64,000 nt of DNA, taken from positions 2,645,545-2,709,544 of the forward strand of contig OY282385.1 in the NCBI GenBank assembly GCA_958295935.1, read 5' to 3'. The notes beneath the pieces were generated by a model. That model was given only the letters and a program-made list of their open reading frames with translations, did no database searches and was not told the DNA's origin. A program made the position numbers and the translations under genes. Each line of letters starts with the position of its first letter. Positions within the stretch are counted from its first letter, which is position 1. Origin of the DNA: an uncultured Dehalococcoidia bacterium. GTDB lineage: Bacteria; Chloroflexota; Dehalococcoidia; Lucifugimonadales; Lucifugimonadaceae. Below are positions 34,519-45,400 of this stretch, in pieces.

Positions 34519-35034
34519 ATGTCCGATCAGTCAGACGACTGTCGTCTGATTCATAAGACGAAGGAGACCTACGGGGACTCGTTCAGCGCTGACCTGTTGG
34601 AGCAGTACAAGCTCTACGTGCAGTCGGCGGAGAACGTTAGCGCGCGTAGAGTCGCTTCGAGCCGATACCTGCTTACCCTCAATGCTGCCCTCGTTGCGTT
34701 GTACGGGTTTCAGTCGGCAGGTCTCGGCCAAAGCTACTGGACGCTGCCGGTTCCCGTCATAGGGATTCTCGTCTCACTGCTTTGGTATCTGATCATCAAG
34801 TCACACGCTGACCTGAACCGCATCAAGTTCGATGTAATTCACGAGTTTGAGCAGCGCTTGCCGGCGGTGATGTACAAGTATGAATGGCAGTTGGCCGAGG
34901 AGGGGCAGGGCACGGTTTATCGTGCCGTGACCACCATAGAACGATGGATACCTATTCTATTCGCCGTGCTGCACGTGGTTTTGGCGGTTATCATCATCCT
35001 TGAATTCACTGGCGTATTGGATTGGACGAAATGA
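34519..35034 (+). CDS. Membrane partner of the TIR-like protein
   Basis: The 171-residue protein has hydrophobic segments at about 50-70 ([14 protein letters not shown]), 75-96 ([18 protein letters not shown]) and 142-165 ([20 protein letters not shown]), with a conserved-looking [20 protein letters not shown] in between. It starts four bases after the TIR gene and overlaps the hsdR start as ATGA. By layout it resembles small 2TM-type effectors (SLATT-like) that act with TIR or nucleotide-signal sensors by disrupting the membrane. I do not recognise the exact family. Confidence 0.65.
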   Translation: MSDQSDDCRLIHKTKETYGDSFSADLLEQYKLYVQSAENVSARRVASSRYLLTLNAALVALYGFQSAGLGQSYWTLPVPVIGILVSLLWYLIIKSHADLNRIKFDVIHEFEQRLPAVMYKYEWQLAEEGQGTVYRAVTTIERWIPILFAVLHVVLAVIIILEFTGVLDWTK

Positions 35035-38000
35035 CCACCTTCACCGAAGCGGAGGTCGAGACCGCAGCCCTCGATTGGCTCGTTGGTTTGGGCTGGCGCG
35101 TGGCCTACGGGCCAGACATCGCACCCGGTGCGCCAGGCTCCGAGCGGGCGGACTACGGGCAGGTCGTCCTGGAACGTCGTCTTCGAGACGCCCTCGCTGA
35201 GTTGAACCCCAGCTTGCCCGCCGAGGCGCTGGACGACGCCTTCCGCAGGCTGACCCGCCCGGAGGGGTCGACACTCGAAACCCGCAACCGAGCCTTTCAT
35301 CGGATGCTGGTGGACGGCGTGACTGTGGAGTACCGCGCGGCCGACGGCGCGATCCGCGGGGCGCAGGCGCGGGTCATCGACTTCGAGACTCACGCCAAAA
35401 ACGACTGGCTGGCGGTCAATCAGTTCAGCGTTACCGAGAACAGGAACAATCGCAGGCCGGACGTCGTGCTGTTCGTCAATGGCCTGCCCCTGGGCGTCGT
35501 AGAGCTGAAGAACCTAACGGACGAGGACGCCACCATCTGGACGGCCTGGCAGCAGTTTCAGACCTACAAGTCCGAGCTGCCGTCGCTGTTTGCCATGAAC
35601 GAGGCGCTGATGGTCTCGGACGGGACGCAGGCGCGCATCGGCACCCTGACCGCCGGGCGGGAGTGGTTCAAGCCCTGGCGCACCGTCTCCGGCAAGGCGC
35701 TGGCCGATTCACTCATGACCGAGATCCAGGTGATGCTGCAGGGCGTCTGCGCGCCGGATCGGTTTCTGGCTCTCGTCCGAGACTTCGTCGTGTTCGAGGA
35801 CGACGGAGGCGGGGCTCTTGCCAAGAAGATGGCGGGCTACCACCAGTTCCACGCCGTGCGGGTCGCGGTGGGCGAAACGCTGCGGGCGGCCAAGCTGCAA
35901 CGAGTGGTAACAACAGAGGGGAGCGGGCGTTACGAGTCGGGCCGGAAGCCGGGCGGCGACCCCGGCGACCGGCGCATCGGCGTTGTCTGGCATACCCAGG
36001 GTTCGGGCAAGAGCTTGACCATGGCCTTCTACGCCGGGGCTATTGTCCGCGAGCCTGCCATGGGGAACCCGACCATCGTAGTTCTCACCGACCGCAACGA
36101 CCTGGATGATCAGCTCTTCGGCACCTTTTCCCGCTGCCAGGATCTCTTACGGCAGCCGCCCGTTCAGGCGGAGAGCCGCGCCGATCTGCGGCGCAAGCTC
36201 TCGGTGGAGTCGGGCGGCGTGGTGTTCACCACCATCCAGAAATTCTTTCCGGAGGAGAAGGGCGACACCCATCCGAAGCTATCGGGCCGGCGAAACATCG
36301 TGGTCATCGCCGACGAGGCCCACCGCAGCCAGTACGACTTCATAGACGGGTTCGCCGGGCACATGCGGGACGCGCTGCCCAAGGCCTCGTTCGTCGGGTT
36401 CACCGGCACGCCCATCGAGTTGCAGGACGCCAACACCCGCGCCGTGTTCGGGGACTACATCAGCATCTACGACATCCAGCGCTCCGTCAAGGACGGGGCG
36501 ACGGTGCCCATCTACTACGAGAGCCGCTTGGCCAAGCTGTCCCTGGACGAGCACGAGCGGCCGCTGATCGACCCGGACTTCGAGGAGGCCACCGAGGGCG
36601 AGGAGGTGGAGCGCAGGGAGCGGCTCAAGACCAGGTGGGCGCAGCTGGAGGCCGTCGTCGGGGCTGAGAGTCGGGTGAAGCAGATAGCCGAGGACATCGT
36701 TGCCCACTTCGAGCAGCGGTTGGAAGTTCTGGACGGCAAGGCCATGGTCGTCTGCATGAGCCGGCGCATCTGCGTCGACCTCTACCGGGAGTTGACGCGG
36801 CTGCGCCCCGACTGGCGCGACGACGATGACGCCAAAGGCACCGTCAAGGTGGTGATGACCGGCTCCGCGTCCGACCCTGCCGACTGGCAACCTCACGTCC
36901 GCAACAAGCCGCGTCGGGAGGCGCTGGCCCAGCGGTTCCGCGACGCCGACGACCCGCTGCGGGTCGTGCTGGTGCGGGACATGTGGCTGACGGGGTTCGA
37001 CGCGCCGAGCCTGCACACGATGTACGTGGACAAGCCGATGCGCGGCCACGGCCTGATGCAGGCCATCGCCAGGGTCAACCGCGTGTTCAAGGACAAGCCG
37101 GGCGGCCTCGTGGTGGACTACCTGGGGCTGGCGCATGAGCTGAAGCGGGCCCTCGCCACCTACACCGAGAGCGGCGGCACGGGCCGGACGGCACTGGACC
37201 AGGACGAGGCGGTAGCCGTCATGCTGGAGAAGTACGAGGTCTGTTGCGCCCTGTTCCATGGGTTCGACTGGTCGAAGTGGACGGTGGGCAATGCACAGGA
37301 ACGGTTGAACCTGCTGCCAGCCGCTCAGGAGCGCGTCTTGGCCCAGGAAAACGGCAAGGAACGCTGCTTGCAGGTGGTGCGGGAGTTATCGAAAGCGTTT
37401 GCGCTGGCCGTTCCCCACCCGGAGGCGCTTCGCATTCGCGACGACACGGGTTTCTTCCAGGCTGTGCGGGCTGCGCTGTCGAAGCGGGCAGCGGGGGAAG
37501 CGCGTTCTGAGGAGGAGTTGGACCTGGCGGTGCGGCAGATCATCTCGCGGGCGGTCGCGTCCGAGGGTGTGCTGGACATCTTCGCCGCGGCGGGGCTGGA
37601 CAAGCCGGACATCTCGGTTCTCTCCGACGAGTTTCTGGCCGAGGTGCGGGGTATGCCTCAGCGCAACCTGGCGGTCGAATTATTGCAGAAGTTGCTCAAG
37701 GGGGAGTTGTCCGTCCGCGGTCGCAAGAACGTGGTGCAGGCCCGCTCCTTCGCCGAGATGCTGGAGGAGACCCTGCGGCGCTACCAGAACCGGGCAATCG
37801 AGGCGGCGCAGGTCATCGAGGAGTTGATACAGCTTGCCGGGGACATGCGGAGGGCCAACGCCCGAGGAGAGAAGCTGGGTCTATCCGAGGACGAGCTGGC
37901 CTTCTACGACGCTCTGGAAACTAACGACAGCGCGGTTCAGGTACTGGGCGACGAAACCCTGCGGGGCATCGCTCGAGAGTTGGTCGACACCGTGCGGAAC

Positions 38001-38168
38001 AACGTCACCATAGACTGGACGCTGCGGGAGAGCGTGCGCGCCAAGCTCCGTGCGATGGTCAAGCGCATTCTGCGCCTACACGGCTACCCGCCCGACAAGC
38101 GGGAGAAGGCAACAATCACGGTCTTGGAGCAGGCCGAGGTCTTGTCTGAAGGCTGGGCGGCAGCCTGA
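35031..38168 (+). CDS. hsdR: Type I restriction enzyme R subunit
   Basis: The 1,045-residue protein has the standard HsdR order. First comes an N-terminal nuclease domain with [21 protein letters not shown] near 140-160 (PD-(D/E)XK site). SF2 helicase motifs follow: [11 protein letters not shown] at about 322, [12 protein letters not shown] at about 425, VGFTGTPI, and a second RecA domain with [20 protein letters not shown] and [12 protein letters not shown]-terminal helical region follows, to 1045. It translocates and cleaves DNA when bound to an M2S complex. All key motifs are present. Start ATG 35031 overlaps the upstream stop. Since the linked hsdM is broken, activity depends on an HsdM supplied from elsewhere. 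Confidence 0.92.
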   Translation: MTTFTEAEVETAALDWLVGLGWRVAYGPDIAPGAPGSERADYGQVVLERRLRDALAELNPSLPAEALDDAFRRLTRPEGSTLETRNRAFHRMLVDGVTVEYRAADGAIRGAQARVIDFETHAKNDWLAVNQFSVTENRNNRRPDVVLFVNGLPLGVVELKNLTDEDATIWTAWQQFQTYKSELPSLFAMNEALMVSDGTQARIGTLTAGREWFKPWRTVSGKALADSLMTEIQVMLQGVCAPDRFLALVRDFVVFEDDGGGALAKKMAGYHQFHAVRVAVGETLRAAKLQRVVTTEGSGRYESGRKPGGDPGDRRIGVVWHTQGSGKSLTMAFYAGAIVREPAMGNPTIVVLTDRNDLDDQLFGTFSRCQDLLRQPPVQAESRADLRRKLSVESGGVVFTTIQKFFPEEKGDTHPKLSGRRNIVVIADEAHRSQYDFIDGFAGHMRDALPKASFVGFTGTPIELQDANTRAVFGDYISIYDIQRSVKDGATVPIYYESRLAKLSLDEHERPLIDPDFEEATEGEEVERRERLKTRWAQLEAVVGAESRVKQIAEDIVAHFEQRLEVLDGKAMVVCMSRRICVDLYRELTRLRPDWRDDDDAKGTVKVVMTGSASDPADWQPHVRNKPRREALAQRFRDADDPLRVVLVRDMWLTGFDAPSLHTMYVDKPMRGHGLMQAIARVNRVFKDKPGGLVVDYLGLAHELKRALATYTESGGTGRTALDQDEAVAVMLEKYEVCCALFHGFDWSKWTVGNAQERLNLLPAAQERVLAQENGKERCLQVVRELSKAFALAVPHPEALRIRDDTGFFQAVRAALSKRAAGEARSEEELDLAVRQIISRAVASEGVLDIFAAAGLDKPDISVLSDEFLAEVRGMPQRNLAVELLQKLLKGELSVRGRKNVVQARSFAEMLEETLRRYQNRAIEAAQVIEELIQLAGDMRRANARGEKLGLSEDELAFYDALETNDSAVQVLGDETLRGIARELVDTVRNNVTIDWTLRESVRAKLRAMVKRILRLHGYPPDKREKATITVLEQAEVLSEGWAAA

Positions 38169-38517
38169 GTTCACCGTGGAAGGTCAACTCCTACCTGCGC
38201 CGGAGGACTTCCGGTAGGGGGAGCGGATGCCGGAGAGGCGGCGCTGAACGGCGGAGTTCGCAGTATAGTGCGGGTTGGTGGGCCTAACAGGACGTGCGGT
38301 CCACGCGCGTGAAGCGGAACCGGGCGTTGCCGCGGCGCTGGCTGCATCGGGTACTTACCTGGGACTGTGTATAGAAGTAGGCCCATCGGCGAGTGTTGGC
38401 CGGTAGTGGCTACTCACTGCCTTCGCTTGGCAGAGGGACTTCACGTCATGTATCGTTGGATGATACTATCCGTGCATAGTGGCGGCATGGAAAAATCACT
38501 TCGTCAAAGGGCTTCGA
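38169..38517. other. Intergenic region with 21-bp repeat and small palindromes
   Basis: No gene is supported. The segment holds the right copy of the 21-bp repeat (38268-38288). Closer to the next gene it has GTATC-N7-GATAC (38450-38466) and ACTAT-N6-ATAGT (38465-38480), which share one to two bases. They could be operator sites for the HTH protein encoded at 38758-39264. Confidence 0.45.
38268..38288 (+). repeat. 21-bp direct repeat, right copy
   Basis: This copy is identical over 21 bases to 10603-10623. It lies about 100 bases after hsdR, at the boundary between the hsd locus and the DUF4160/Druantia-like genes. Confidence 0.8.
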
Positions 38518-38754
38518 ATGCCTAGCGCGGCGGTAGAAGGGCAGTTCCGTTTCGTCATCAACACACGAGAGAACAGCTTCGAGCCTCCTCACGTACACGT
38601 CTGGGTCGGCGACGAAGACGTGTGCCGCATAGAGTTGAATGGAGGGACTTTTATGGGCAGTCCTCCGCCGGGAAACCTCCGGAACATCATGAAGGCGTAC
38701 GCCAGATACGCTGAGGAGATCAGGAGTACGTGGGACGCCATTCATGGAAGGTAG
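38518..38754 (+). CDS. DUF4160 family protein
   Basis: The 78-residue protein has FRFVINTRENSFEPPHVHVW and later IELNGGTFM, the DUF4160 pattern with its EPPHVHV motif. ATG 38518 is chosen because AAAGGG lies six bases upstream; a GTG at 38479 would add 13 residues. DUF4160 genes are normally followed by DUF2442 genes, as here, and the pair is suspected of toxin-antitoxin-like behaviour. Function is not established. Confidence 0.75.
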   Translation: MPSAAVEGQFRFVINTRENSFEPPHVHVWVGDEDVCRIELNGGTFMGSPPPGNLRNIMKAYARYAEEIRSTWDAIHGR

Positions 38755-38757
38755 CAG

Positions 38758-39264
38758 ATGATGGACGCCGTTTTGGTGAAGAATGCCAGCCGGATGATGA
38801 TGGCTGGCAGCCTGTTGGAAGATGGGATTGAGTTGAGGTTTGCAGACGGGCGCAAAGGTCTCATACCCTTTGCCGACGTTGCTGAAATCAAGGAGCGTTC
38901 GGCACTGTCCAGCCTTGAGTTGCCGAACCCGTATGAAATGGTCTTGGAGACGGTCAGTGGCGAGCGGATAGAGGTTCCCTGGGACTTCGCCCGTCACTAC
39001 TGTGACGAATCCTACCGACCAACCGTCGAGACGATAGCGATGCACGGGAAGCAGACCCTAGGAGAACGCATCCGCCAATTCAGGGAGTCCGCCGGGTTGA
39101 CTCAAGAGGCTCTCGCTCGCGCAGCGGGTATAGGGCGGGTGACGCTGGTGCGGCTGGAGAATGGAGAACAGACGCCGAGGTTCAAGACCTTGAACGCAAT
39201 TGCCGAAGCCCTAGGGATACGTGTCCCGGAGCTGCTCATCGAGCCGGAATTGCTTCTGCAATAG
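38758..39264 (+). CDS. DUF2442 domain fused to XRE helix-turn-helix
   Basis: Residues 1-90 match DUF2442: GIELRFADGRKGLIPFADVA, NPYEMVLETVSGERIEVPWD. Residues 95-160 are a Cro/C1 helix-turn-helix, LGERIRQFRESAGLTQEALA, RAAGIGRVTLVRLENGEQTP. The fusion looks like an antitoxin with DNA-binding autoregulation, partner to the DUF4160 protein made just before it. A ribosome-binding site (GGAAGG) precedes the double ATG. Confidence 0.8.
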   Translation: MMDAVLVKNASRMMMAGSLLEDGIELRFADGRKGLIPFADVAEIKERSALSSLELPNPYEMVLETVSGERIEVPWDFARHYCDESYRPTVETIAMHGKQTLGERIRQFRESAGLTQEALARAAGIGRVTLVRLENGEQTPRFKTLNAIAEALGIRVPELLIEPELLLQ

Positions 39265-39385
39265 CCGCCGATTCATAGTGGAGATCAGAGTGGATACAGG
39301 GACGATGGTAGGAATCAGAGTTACTCCGAGGATAGGGCCGAGGCCGAGATGTTTTGTGATACGGAAACGGTTGGAGTGAAGGTCA

Positions 39386-41113
39386 ATGGCTTCTTACTTC
39401 GAGTGGAATGAAGCGATTGCGAAATTCTTTTCGGATGGGCTGAATGCCAGCGAGCCCTATTACCTTAGCGTGGATGATGAAACGCTGATGGAAATTGGCG
39501 CCTTGAGCTTTGATCAAGACTGCTTGCCGGACGCTGTGCAGGACTTTGAGACCGCCGTCCGAGAAGAATGCGTTGTCAGCGGGCGAGTTAAGTTGCCGCT
39601 GGCAAGGCGGAGACGGACAAGTAGAGCGCCAACATATTTGGCTTTTCTTGGGGCAATGGTGCTGGCAGCGCATCGAATGGCGCCCGAAGACGCCATTGCC
39701 GAGATAAATTACTTTACCCGGCTGCGAGAGATTCTTGGCATGACGGGGGAGAGGGGCCGACCTCCCGGGCTAAATGCTCCCGGCGCTCCTGAAGAGAGCC
39801 TTTGGATCGCTCTCAACACCTGGATATTGCATAACGGTTGGCAGCCTTCGGCGGAACGTGGTCCAGACGGCCCCTTGAAGTTCACGAACTATCCTCTATC
39901 TCAATCTTTGCTGCGGACAGGTGACAAGGAAAAGCTTGAGAGGGACTTTAGGAACGCTGAGAGCGATCTGGGCAGAGATTTTGACCGTGAAATGGTCGGA
40001 GCTTGGTTCTTCAATCGAGCTACCGACTTCCCTACTCATCACATTAGAAAGCTGGCACAAGAAGCGACGACGGATAGATACGAAGCCATCGTTGACGCTG
40101 TGTACAATGTCTATGCCTCCATTGACTGGGATCGATCAATCTCAGGCGCTGATAGAGCTGCCAATTGGCGCAATCCGCGCAGATTGATGGCGGGCCTTTA
40201 CCGCGAGTTTGACCCTCTATTCGATACGATCACCTACCACTTGTTCCCTCGTCGCCAACTCAGAGAGACGAGGACGGATCTGAACGTTGTACGCAACGGC
40301 AAGCCGGAGAAATTGCACCGAGAGCAGGATGGCCAGTTCCGTCCCCTGTGGCCGGTCAAACCCGATGGAGACGAAACTTACCAGATTACCGGAGACCAGC
40401 GGACTACGGAATTGTACCTACCTGCACGAAGCTTCTGGGTGCTGACTCGTGACCGGTACGACGATTCTTCGGGAACATTCGCGAGTCGCGGCGCACCTCG
40501 ACTTGGAGAGACCTTCCTACTACTGTGCCGGGTAGAGTGCAAAGAGCAGTTGGATATCTTGAAAGACGAAGGACTTCTGGACTGGAACGGAAACCCAGTA
40601 GATGCACCTGACTGCAACGATTGGCTCGAATATCGGGAATGTATGGCGCTGTCCGCTAATTGGGACGGCGTAATCCCGCAGATGCGCGAGCTGTTCGACG
40701 AGCTTCGGCCCAGGAGCAGGGCATCTATCTCTCTACGGGGCGGATTGAAGACTGGAAGGCGCGATACTTGGCTTGATGGGTATCTGCCGTGTCTTTCTAT
40801 TACTTCATTTGACCCCACTTGGCGAGTCCGGGTGGAAAACGTTTCGCGCCCAGACGACGAACCCGTGTTGGACGACACCGTAAGCGCTAACAGTATGATT
40901 GAACTTCCCCCGTTGGCAACCGGGGACTATTTGATCAGAGTGGTGAGCGGCAGTGGAGGCTCAGCGGACCGTCGGTATATCAGGGTGCTGTCCTGGGACG
41001 CGTTGCAACCGGCGGAGCCAACGGTGACTTTCGGGACGACCGTTGGCAGTTACATCCTGCGCGGCGGATTGTTGACAGTCAGCCAAGATACTGTCACGGG
41101 TGAAGGGTTCTGA
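39386..41113 (+). CDS. Druantia-associated protein, resembling the N-terminal part of DruH or a DruF-type protein
   Basis: The 575-residue protein is soluble. It has a helical N terminus with YLAFLGAMVLAAHRMAPED and ALNTWILHNGWQPSAERGPDGPLKF, a central WFFNRATDFPTHHIRKLA, and a C-terminal third rich in strands that may be Ig-like (VRVENVSRPDDEPVLDD and DYLIRVVSG). I recall such sequences from STY4851/ECs_5259-type proteins next to DruE helicases. This gene and the next sum to 1,014 residues, close to the size I recall for a single DruH, so this may be a split form. The next gene starts two bases after its stop. No enzymatic motif is visible. Confidence 0.5.
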   Translation: MASYFEWNEAIAKFFSDGLNASEPYYLSVDDETLMEIGALSFDQDCLPDAVQDFETAVREECVVSGRVKLPLARRRRTSRAPTYLAFLGAMVLAAHRMAPEDAIAEINYFTRLREILGMTGERGRPPGLNAPGAPEESLWIALNTWILHNGWQPSAERGPDGPLKFTNYPLSQSLLRTGDKEKLERDFRNAESDLGRDFDREMVGAWFFNRATDFPTHHIRKLAQEATTDRYEAIVDAVYNVYASIDWDRSISGADRAANWRNPRRLMAGLYREFDPLFDTITYHLFPRRQLRETRTDLNVVRNGKPEKLHREQDGQFRPLWPVKPDGDETYQITGDQRTTELYLPARSFWVLTRDRYDDSSGTFASRGAPRLGETFLLLCRVECKEQLDILKDEGLLDWNGNPVDAPDCNDWLEYRECMALSANWDGVIPQMRELFDELRPRSRASISLRGGLKTGRRDTWLDGYLPCLSITSFDPTWRVRVENVSRPDDEPVLDDTVSANSMIELPPLATGDYLIRVVSGSGGSADRRYIRVLSWDALQPAEPTVTFGTTVGSYILRGGLLTVSQDTVTGEGF

Positions 41114-41115
41114 GC

Positions 41116-42435
41116 ATGGAGAGGAAATACTTTTTCGCTAGCACTGTAGGACGCCCTCAAGACGTTCTACAACGGATCATCGCAGTAGTAGTGAACTCGA
41201 ACACGGCGTCACAGATACCTCTAGTAAAGCTGGAACGGAACGCCCGTCGCCAGTTCTATGTGTTTCTGGGGGTGGACAGTGATGAAACCTCGCGTATTCC
41301 TGGAGGATTAGGGCAGACCTTTCGACTGCTTGGCATCACATTTAACGAGGATTCTCCACTCAAACCGGATCAGATTCGGTCAATGGTGCAGCGGCAAGAT
41401 ATTGAAATTCACGGCTTTAACTCACTGCGATACCGGTCGCAAACGTATGAAGACCCTGGCGATCCGTTCGAACAGTCCGATGCTTGGCAGCCACAAGAGG
41501 CCTCGCCCGAAGTGTGCGCCCGTTTCGAGTGTTTGCTGCACTGGCTTTCAGCTCGCGGCGAGGGGACATGGGAAGCGTTCAAACAGGCGGGGGACATCCT
41601 CGGTGTATCCGGTGATAGGCAGGAGGCCCGCTCAGCCCTCCGGCGGTTGAGTCTCCTTGGCCACATCGACCTCTCCGGCGACGGATCCCGGTGGTCGATT
41701 TCACCGGGCGCCCTTGTGCGGTTCCCTGATGGTCCGGAGAGCGGCTTTCTTGCTGGGCAGCGCACAGGATCGTTGCTCCGAAATGTGGGCGAGCTATGGC
41801 CGCTGAATGAGACGCAGCAGACCCACTATTCGGGTCCGCCGAGGATATACCTGGACTCTGGCGTCCCTCCCGGCGCTGACTGCGTAGCCACCCTAGGTAT
41901 ATCCGACGCTGGAGTGACTTCTACGCGGTTGGCTGACCTACTGCCCGGCCTTGAAGAATGGAAGGACTCGCTCCAATCTGTACCCAACTTGAGCACAGGA
42001 GTCTATGACATCGAGAAGTGGTACGAGGGAGATTTTCAGACTTGTGACACTGTCTACGACCGGGATGGCGTCTATTACGGCGAGCCGGGAATGTATCGAC
42101 TTAGCCTGAACGGCAACCGTTCAGGCCGGTCTCTGACCGTGTTCTTCGACGAACAGGCCCAGCGATGGCTGAGAGGCGACTGGTACGGCCTACGTTTCCT
42201 GGCGCTGGAGGCGAGAGAAAACGGTGTCTCGGCTGTCCACGATTCAAATGCCGGAGAACTCCTCATACCGGCCTCGCAACGCTGGCCGTTGCTGTACGAG
42301 CGGGCATTGACGTTAGCGTCCGGGCTGCTTCCGGGCCGGGCGGCTAACCCCGACTGGCTGAGCTATCCCCGTATACCATTGGACCTGGCCAGGACGCTAT
42401 GCGGGAAACTGAACGTCACCCTCCTGGAGGAGTAG
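41116..42435 (+). CDS. Druantia-associated protein, second part
   Basis: The 439-residue protein starts KYFFASTVGRPQDVLQRIIA and has an internal RQEARSALRRLSLLGHIDLSGDGSRWSI, which looks like a winged-helix segment (residues 165-215). YLDSGVPPGADCV and WLRGDWYGLRFLAL follow later. It has no membrane segment and no catalytic motif I can name. It lies between the 575-residue protein and the large helicase with gaps of 2 and 11 bases, so the three are one operon. It may correspond to DruG or the C-terminal half of DruH. Assignment is by context. Confidence 0.5.
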   Translation: MERKYFFASTVGRPQDVLQRIIAVVVNSNTASQIPLVKLERNARRQFYVFLGVDSDETSRIPGGLGQTFRLLGITFNEDSPLKPDQIRSMVQRQDIEIHGFNSLRYRSQTYEDPGDPFEQSDAWQPQEASPEVCARFECLLHWLSARGEGTWEAFKQAGDILGVSGDRQEARSALRRLSLLGHIDLSGDGSRWSISPGALVRFPDGPESGFLAGQRTGSLLRNVGELWPLNETQQTHYSGPPRIYLDSGVPPGADCVATLGISDAGVTSTRLADLLPGLEEWKDSLQSVPNLSTGVYDIEKWYEGDFQTCDTVYDRDGVYYGEPGMYRLSLNGNRSGRSLTVFFDEQAQRWLRGDWYGLRFLALEARENGVSAVHDSNAGELLIPASQRWPLLYERALTLASGLLPGRAANPDWLSYPRIPLDLARTLCGKLNVTLLEE

Positions 42436-42446
42436 GGGAGTAGGCC

Positions 42447-45400
42447 ATGCATGATCTTGTCGGTGCATACGAACGCCTGAACACGGTCTATCGGAAATAC
42501 ATCGAGAGCGCCTTCCCCCTGCGGTACTCCAACATGGCTCAAGAGCGCAGGGAGTTGTATGCGGCATCGGACGTACTATCACAGCCTCCGCTGTTGGAGC
42601 CGACGCCGGTGTACCCATCCTCGGGTCTCACTCTTTCTCAGGCTACAGCGCAACTCCCCGCGGAATACTGCGACCTGCCGAGCTTGGCGCAGGGCTTGGT
42701 GGGGAATCCCGGCATTCGACTGTGGAAACACCAGTGGGACAGTGTCAGAGCGGCGCTGCTGGACGGGAAGGACCTGGTGGTGACGACCGGCACGGGTTCG
42801 GGCAAGACCGAGTGCTTCCTGCTCCCAGTGTTGGCCGAGTTGGCGAGGGAATCCACCGAGTGGCCCGCTAGTCCTCCCCCGCCTGCCAACAGAAAATGGT
42901 GGGAGAACGAAGCATCCGAGTGGCAAAGCCAGTGGGCGCACACGGAAAGGAACGTGCGAGGGCTACATGCGGTCCGAGCGATGATACTTTACCCACTGAA
43001 CGCCCTTGTCGAAGACCAAATTCGACGGCTGCGGCAAACGTTGGATTCCGATGACGCCCTGCGGTGGTTTGACGCAAAACGGGGCGGGAACCGGGTGACG
43101 TTCGGGAGATACACAGGGGTCACTCCCGTTTCCGGCAGTCCAAGGAACGAGTTTGCGGTCCGAAGGCTCAGAGAGCGGTTGCGGGCTATGGCGGATGAGA
43201 GCGCTGCCGTGAGGGCGGAGAGCGAGGAGGTGCGCTACTACTTCCCCAACATCGATGGCGGCGAGATGTGGTCACGCTGGGATGTTCAGCAGACCCCGTC
43301 CGACATTCTCATTACCAACTACCACATGTTGAACATCATGCTGATGCGGCAGGTGGAATCGGGGATATTCGAAAAGACAAGAGCTTGGCTCAAGTCGAAC
43401 CAAGCGAACAAGTTCTTCTTGGTCGTAGACGAACTTCATTCCTACCGGGGGACGCAGGGTACCGAGGTCGCTTACATTCTCCGTTTGTTGCTGGATCGCT
43501 TGGGACTCTCCGTCGACTCCAACCAATTGGTCCTGTTGGCAACATCGGCAAGCATTGACAACACCGATGGGTCTCGGAAGTTCCTGCGCGAGTTCTTCGG
43601 TAGAGACAATTTCCAGATCATATCGGAAAGTCAGCAGCGCCCAGAGGCGGGTTCCTTCAACTCGATGCGCCGGTTCCAGCCTGCATTCCAGGCATTTGCC
43701 CGGAAAGTCCAGCCCAACGTGCTCAGCCCTATGGAACCGCCAAATCCAGAATCGGACACCGCCAAGGAGGCGATGGCTGAACTGGCATCCGCTCTGGGTG
43801 GTGAGGACAAGATGGGGGCTGACTCGGCGCACGAACTGGCGGCGACCTTGTTGGAAGTTGGGGCCGACGACGCTATCCGCGATGCTTGCATAACCGCCAG
43901 CGGTGAGATTCGCGCCACCAAGGTATCCGAGCTGGATCGTGTGCTCTTCAACGGCGCCTGCACTGGGAACACGGCGTCGGACGCTATGCGGGGTCTGCTG
44001 CTGGCCTTGGGAATGAGCCGAAAAGAGATGGGCTCCACGTCACCTCAGCCGGTGAGGGGACACGTCTTCTTCCACAACGTGCAGAACATGTGGGTGTGTA
44101 TCAACCCGGGCTGCGATGGGCAATTGCACCAAGAGTCCTCGAGACCCGGGGATGGCCCCGTCGGCCCCGTCGGTGCGCTGCACACCCAGCACCGGATAGT
44201 CTGCAGTTGCGGCGGCCGGGTGCTGGACTTGCTAGTTTGCGAAGTGTGCGGAGAAATTCTACTTGGAGGTTACCGGGGAAGGGCCAACGTGTCTGGTCAG
44301 CAGGTTGAGATTCTTACGGCGGACCTGCCTAACATCGCAGGCATGCCCGGCCAGGGAATGGGCGATCGGAAATACGGAGAATATGCGGTGTTCTGGCCGC
44401 TAGGCCAGGACGAACCTAACGGAGAGCCGGAAGACCTGGAGTTCACTCACAACAAAATTGCCCGGAGATGGAAGCGGGCCAAGCTGGGTGTCAAATCAGG
44501 ATCACTTCGCTCCAGCAGCGTTAGCCCCGGCCCTGGCGAAACGAATGGTTGGGTTTACTCGATAGAGGGTCAAGAGGCTGATCAACAAGACGCCTTTCCG
44601 CCCAAGTGTCCACGCTGTGACGCCGACTACCGCCGCCGGCGATATTACGATACGCCGCTGCGTATGCACCGCACCGGATTCCAGAAGGCGTGCCAAGTCG
44701 TGGCAGGCGCCCTGGCTCGCGAAATGCCGCTGAGGCAGAAGGATAAGCCCGGCCGCAAGCTGCTCATCTTTACCGACAGTCGTCAGGATGCCGCCAAGCT
44801 CGCCTCAGGCATGGAGCAGGACCACTATCGGGACATGGTACGCATACTGCTGCTCAAGGCCCTGGACGAATACTGGGGGGGCCTTGAAGCGGTTTTGAGA
44901 CAGATTTCCAATGCGATTCCACAGACTGCTGAGAAAGTCTCCGACTTAAATCCCGCGCTTGGCAGAGCCATATTAATTGCACCGAATCCCGGCGACCACG
45001 AGTTGGCCCTCCAATTCCAATCCTTGTCCGGCGGCCTTTATCCGGAACTGCTCAACTGGCTTGCCGGTATTCCAAGCGCCAATCACGAAGCGCTTGCGAC
45101 AGTGAAGGCTATGATCGAAGACTTCCCCGGCCGCGTGCCGCTGACCGCCATCAGGAACAAAATGAAGCAGGAGTTCCTCGCATTGGGATTCAACCCTGGA
45201 GGAAACGGCTATAAGGTATCTGGATACCCGTCAGACGGGACCTTCTATAGGTGGCAGGAATGCTACAACTGGACGGGGAATATCCCCATAGAAAAGCCGA
45301 ACCTTCCACCTCAGGCGCACCGACTTCTGGGGCAGATAGACGACTCACTGACCAGCGAATTGATGTTTACGCTCTTTCAACACACTACGAGAACACTGGA

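Noticed and set aside
34125-35034. Classical Thoeris
   Set aside because: Only a TIR protein is present; no ThsA (SIR2 or Macro/SLOG effector) is encoded.
36279-37259. A 326-codon minus-strand frame inside hsdR
   Set aside because: Low-complexity His/Val/Gly-rich product antisense to helicase motifs of HsdR.
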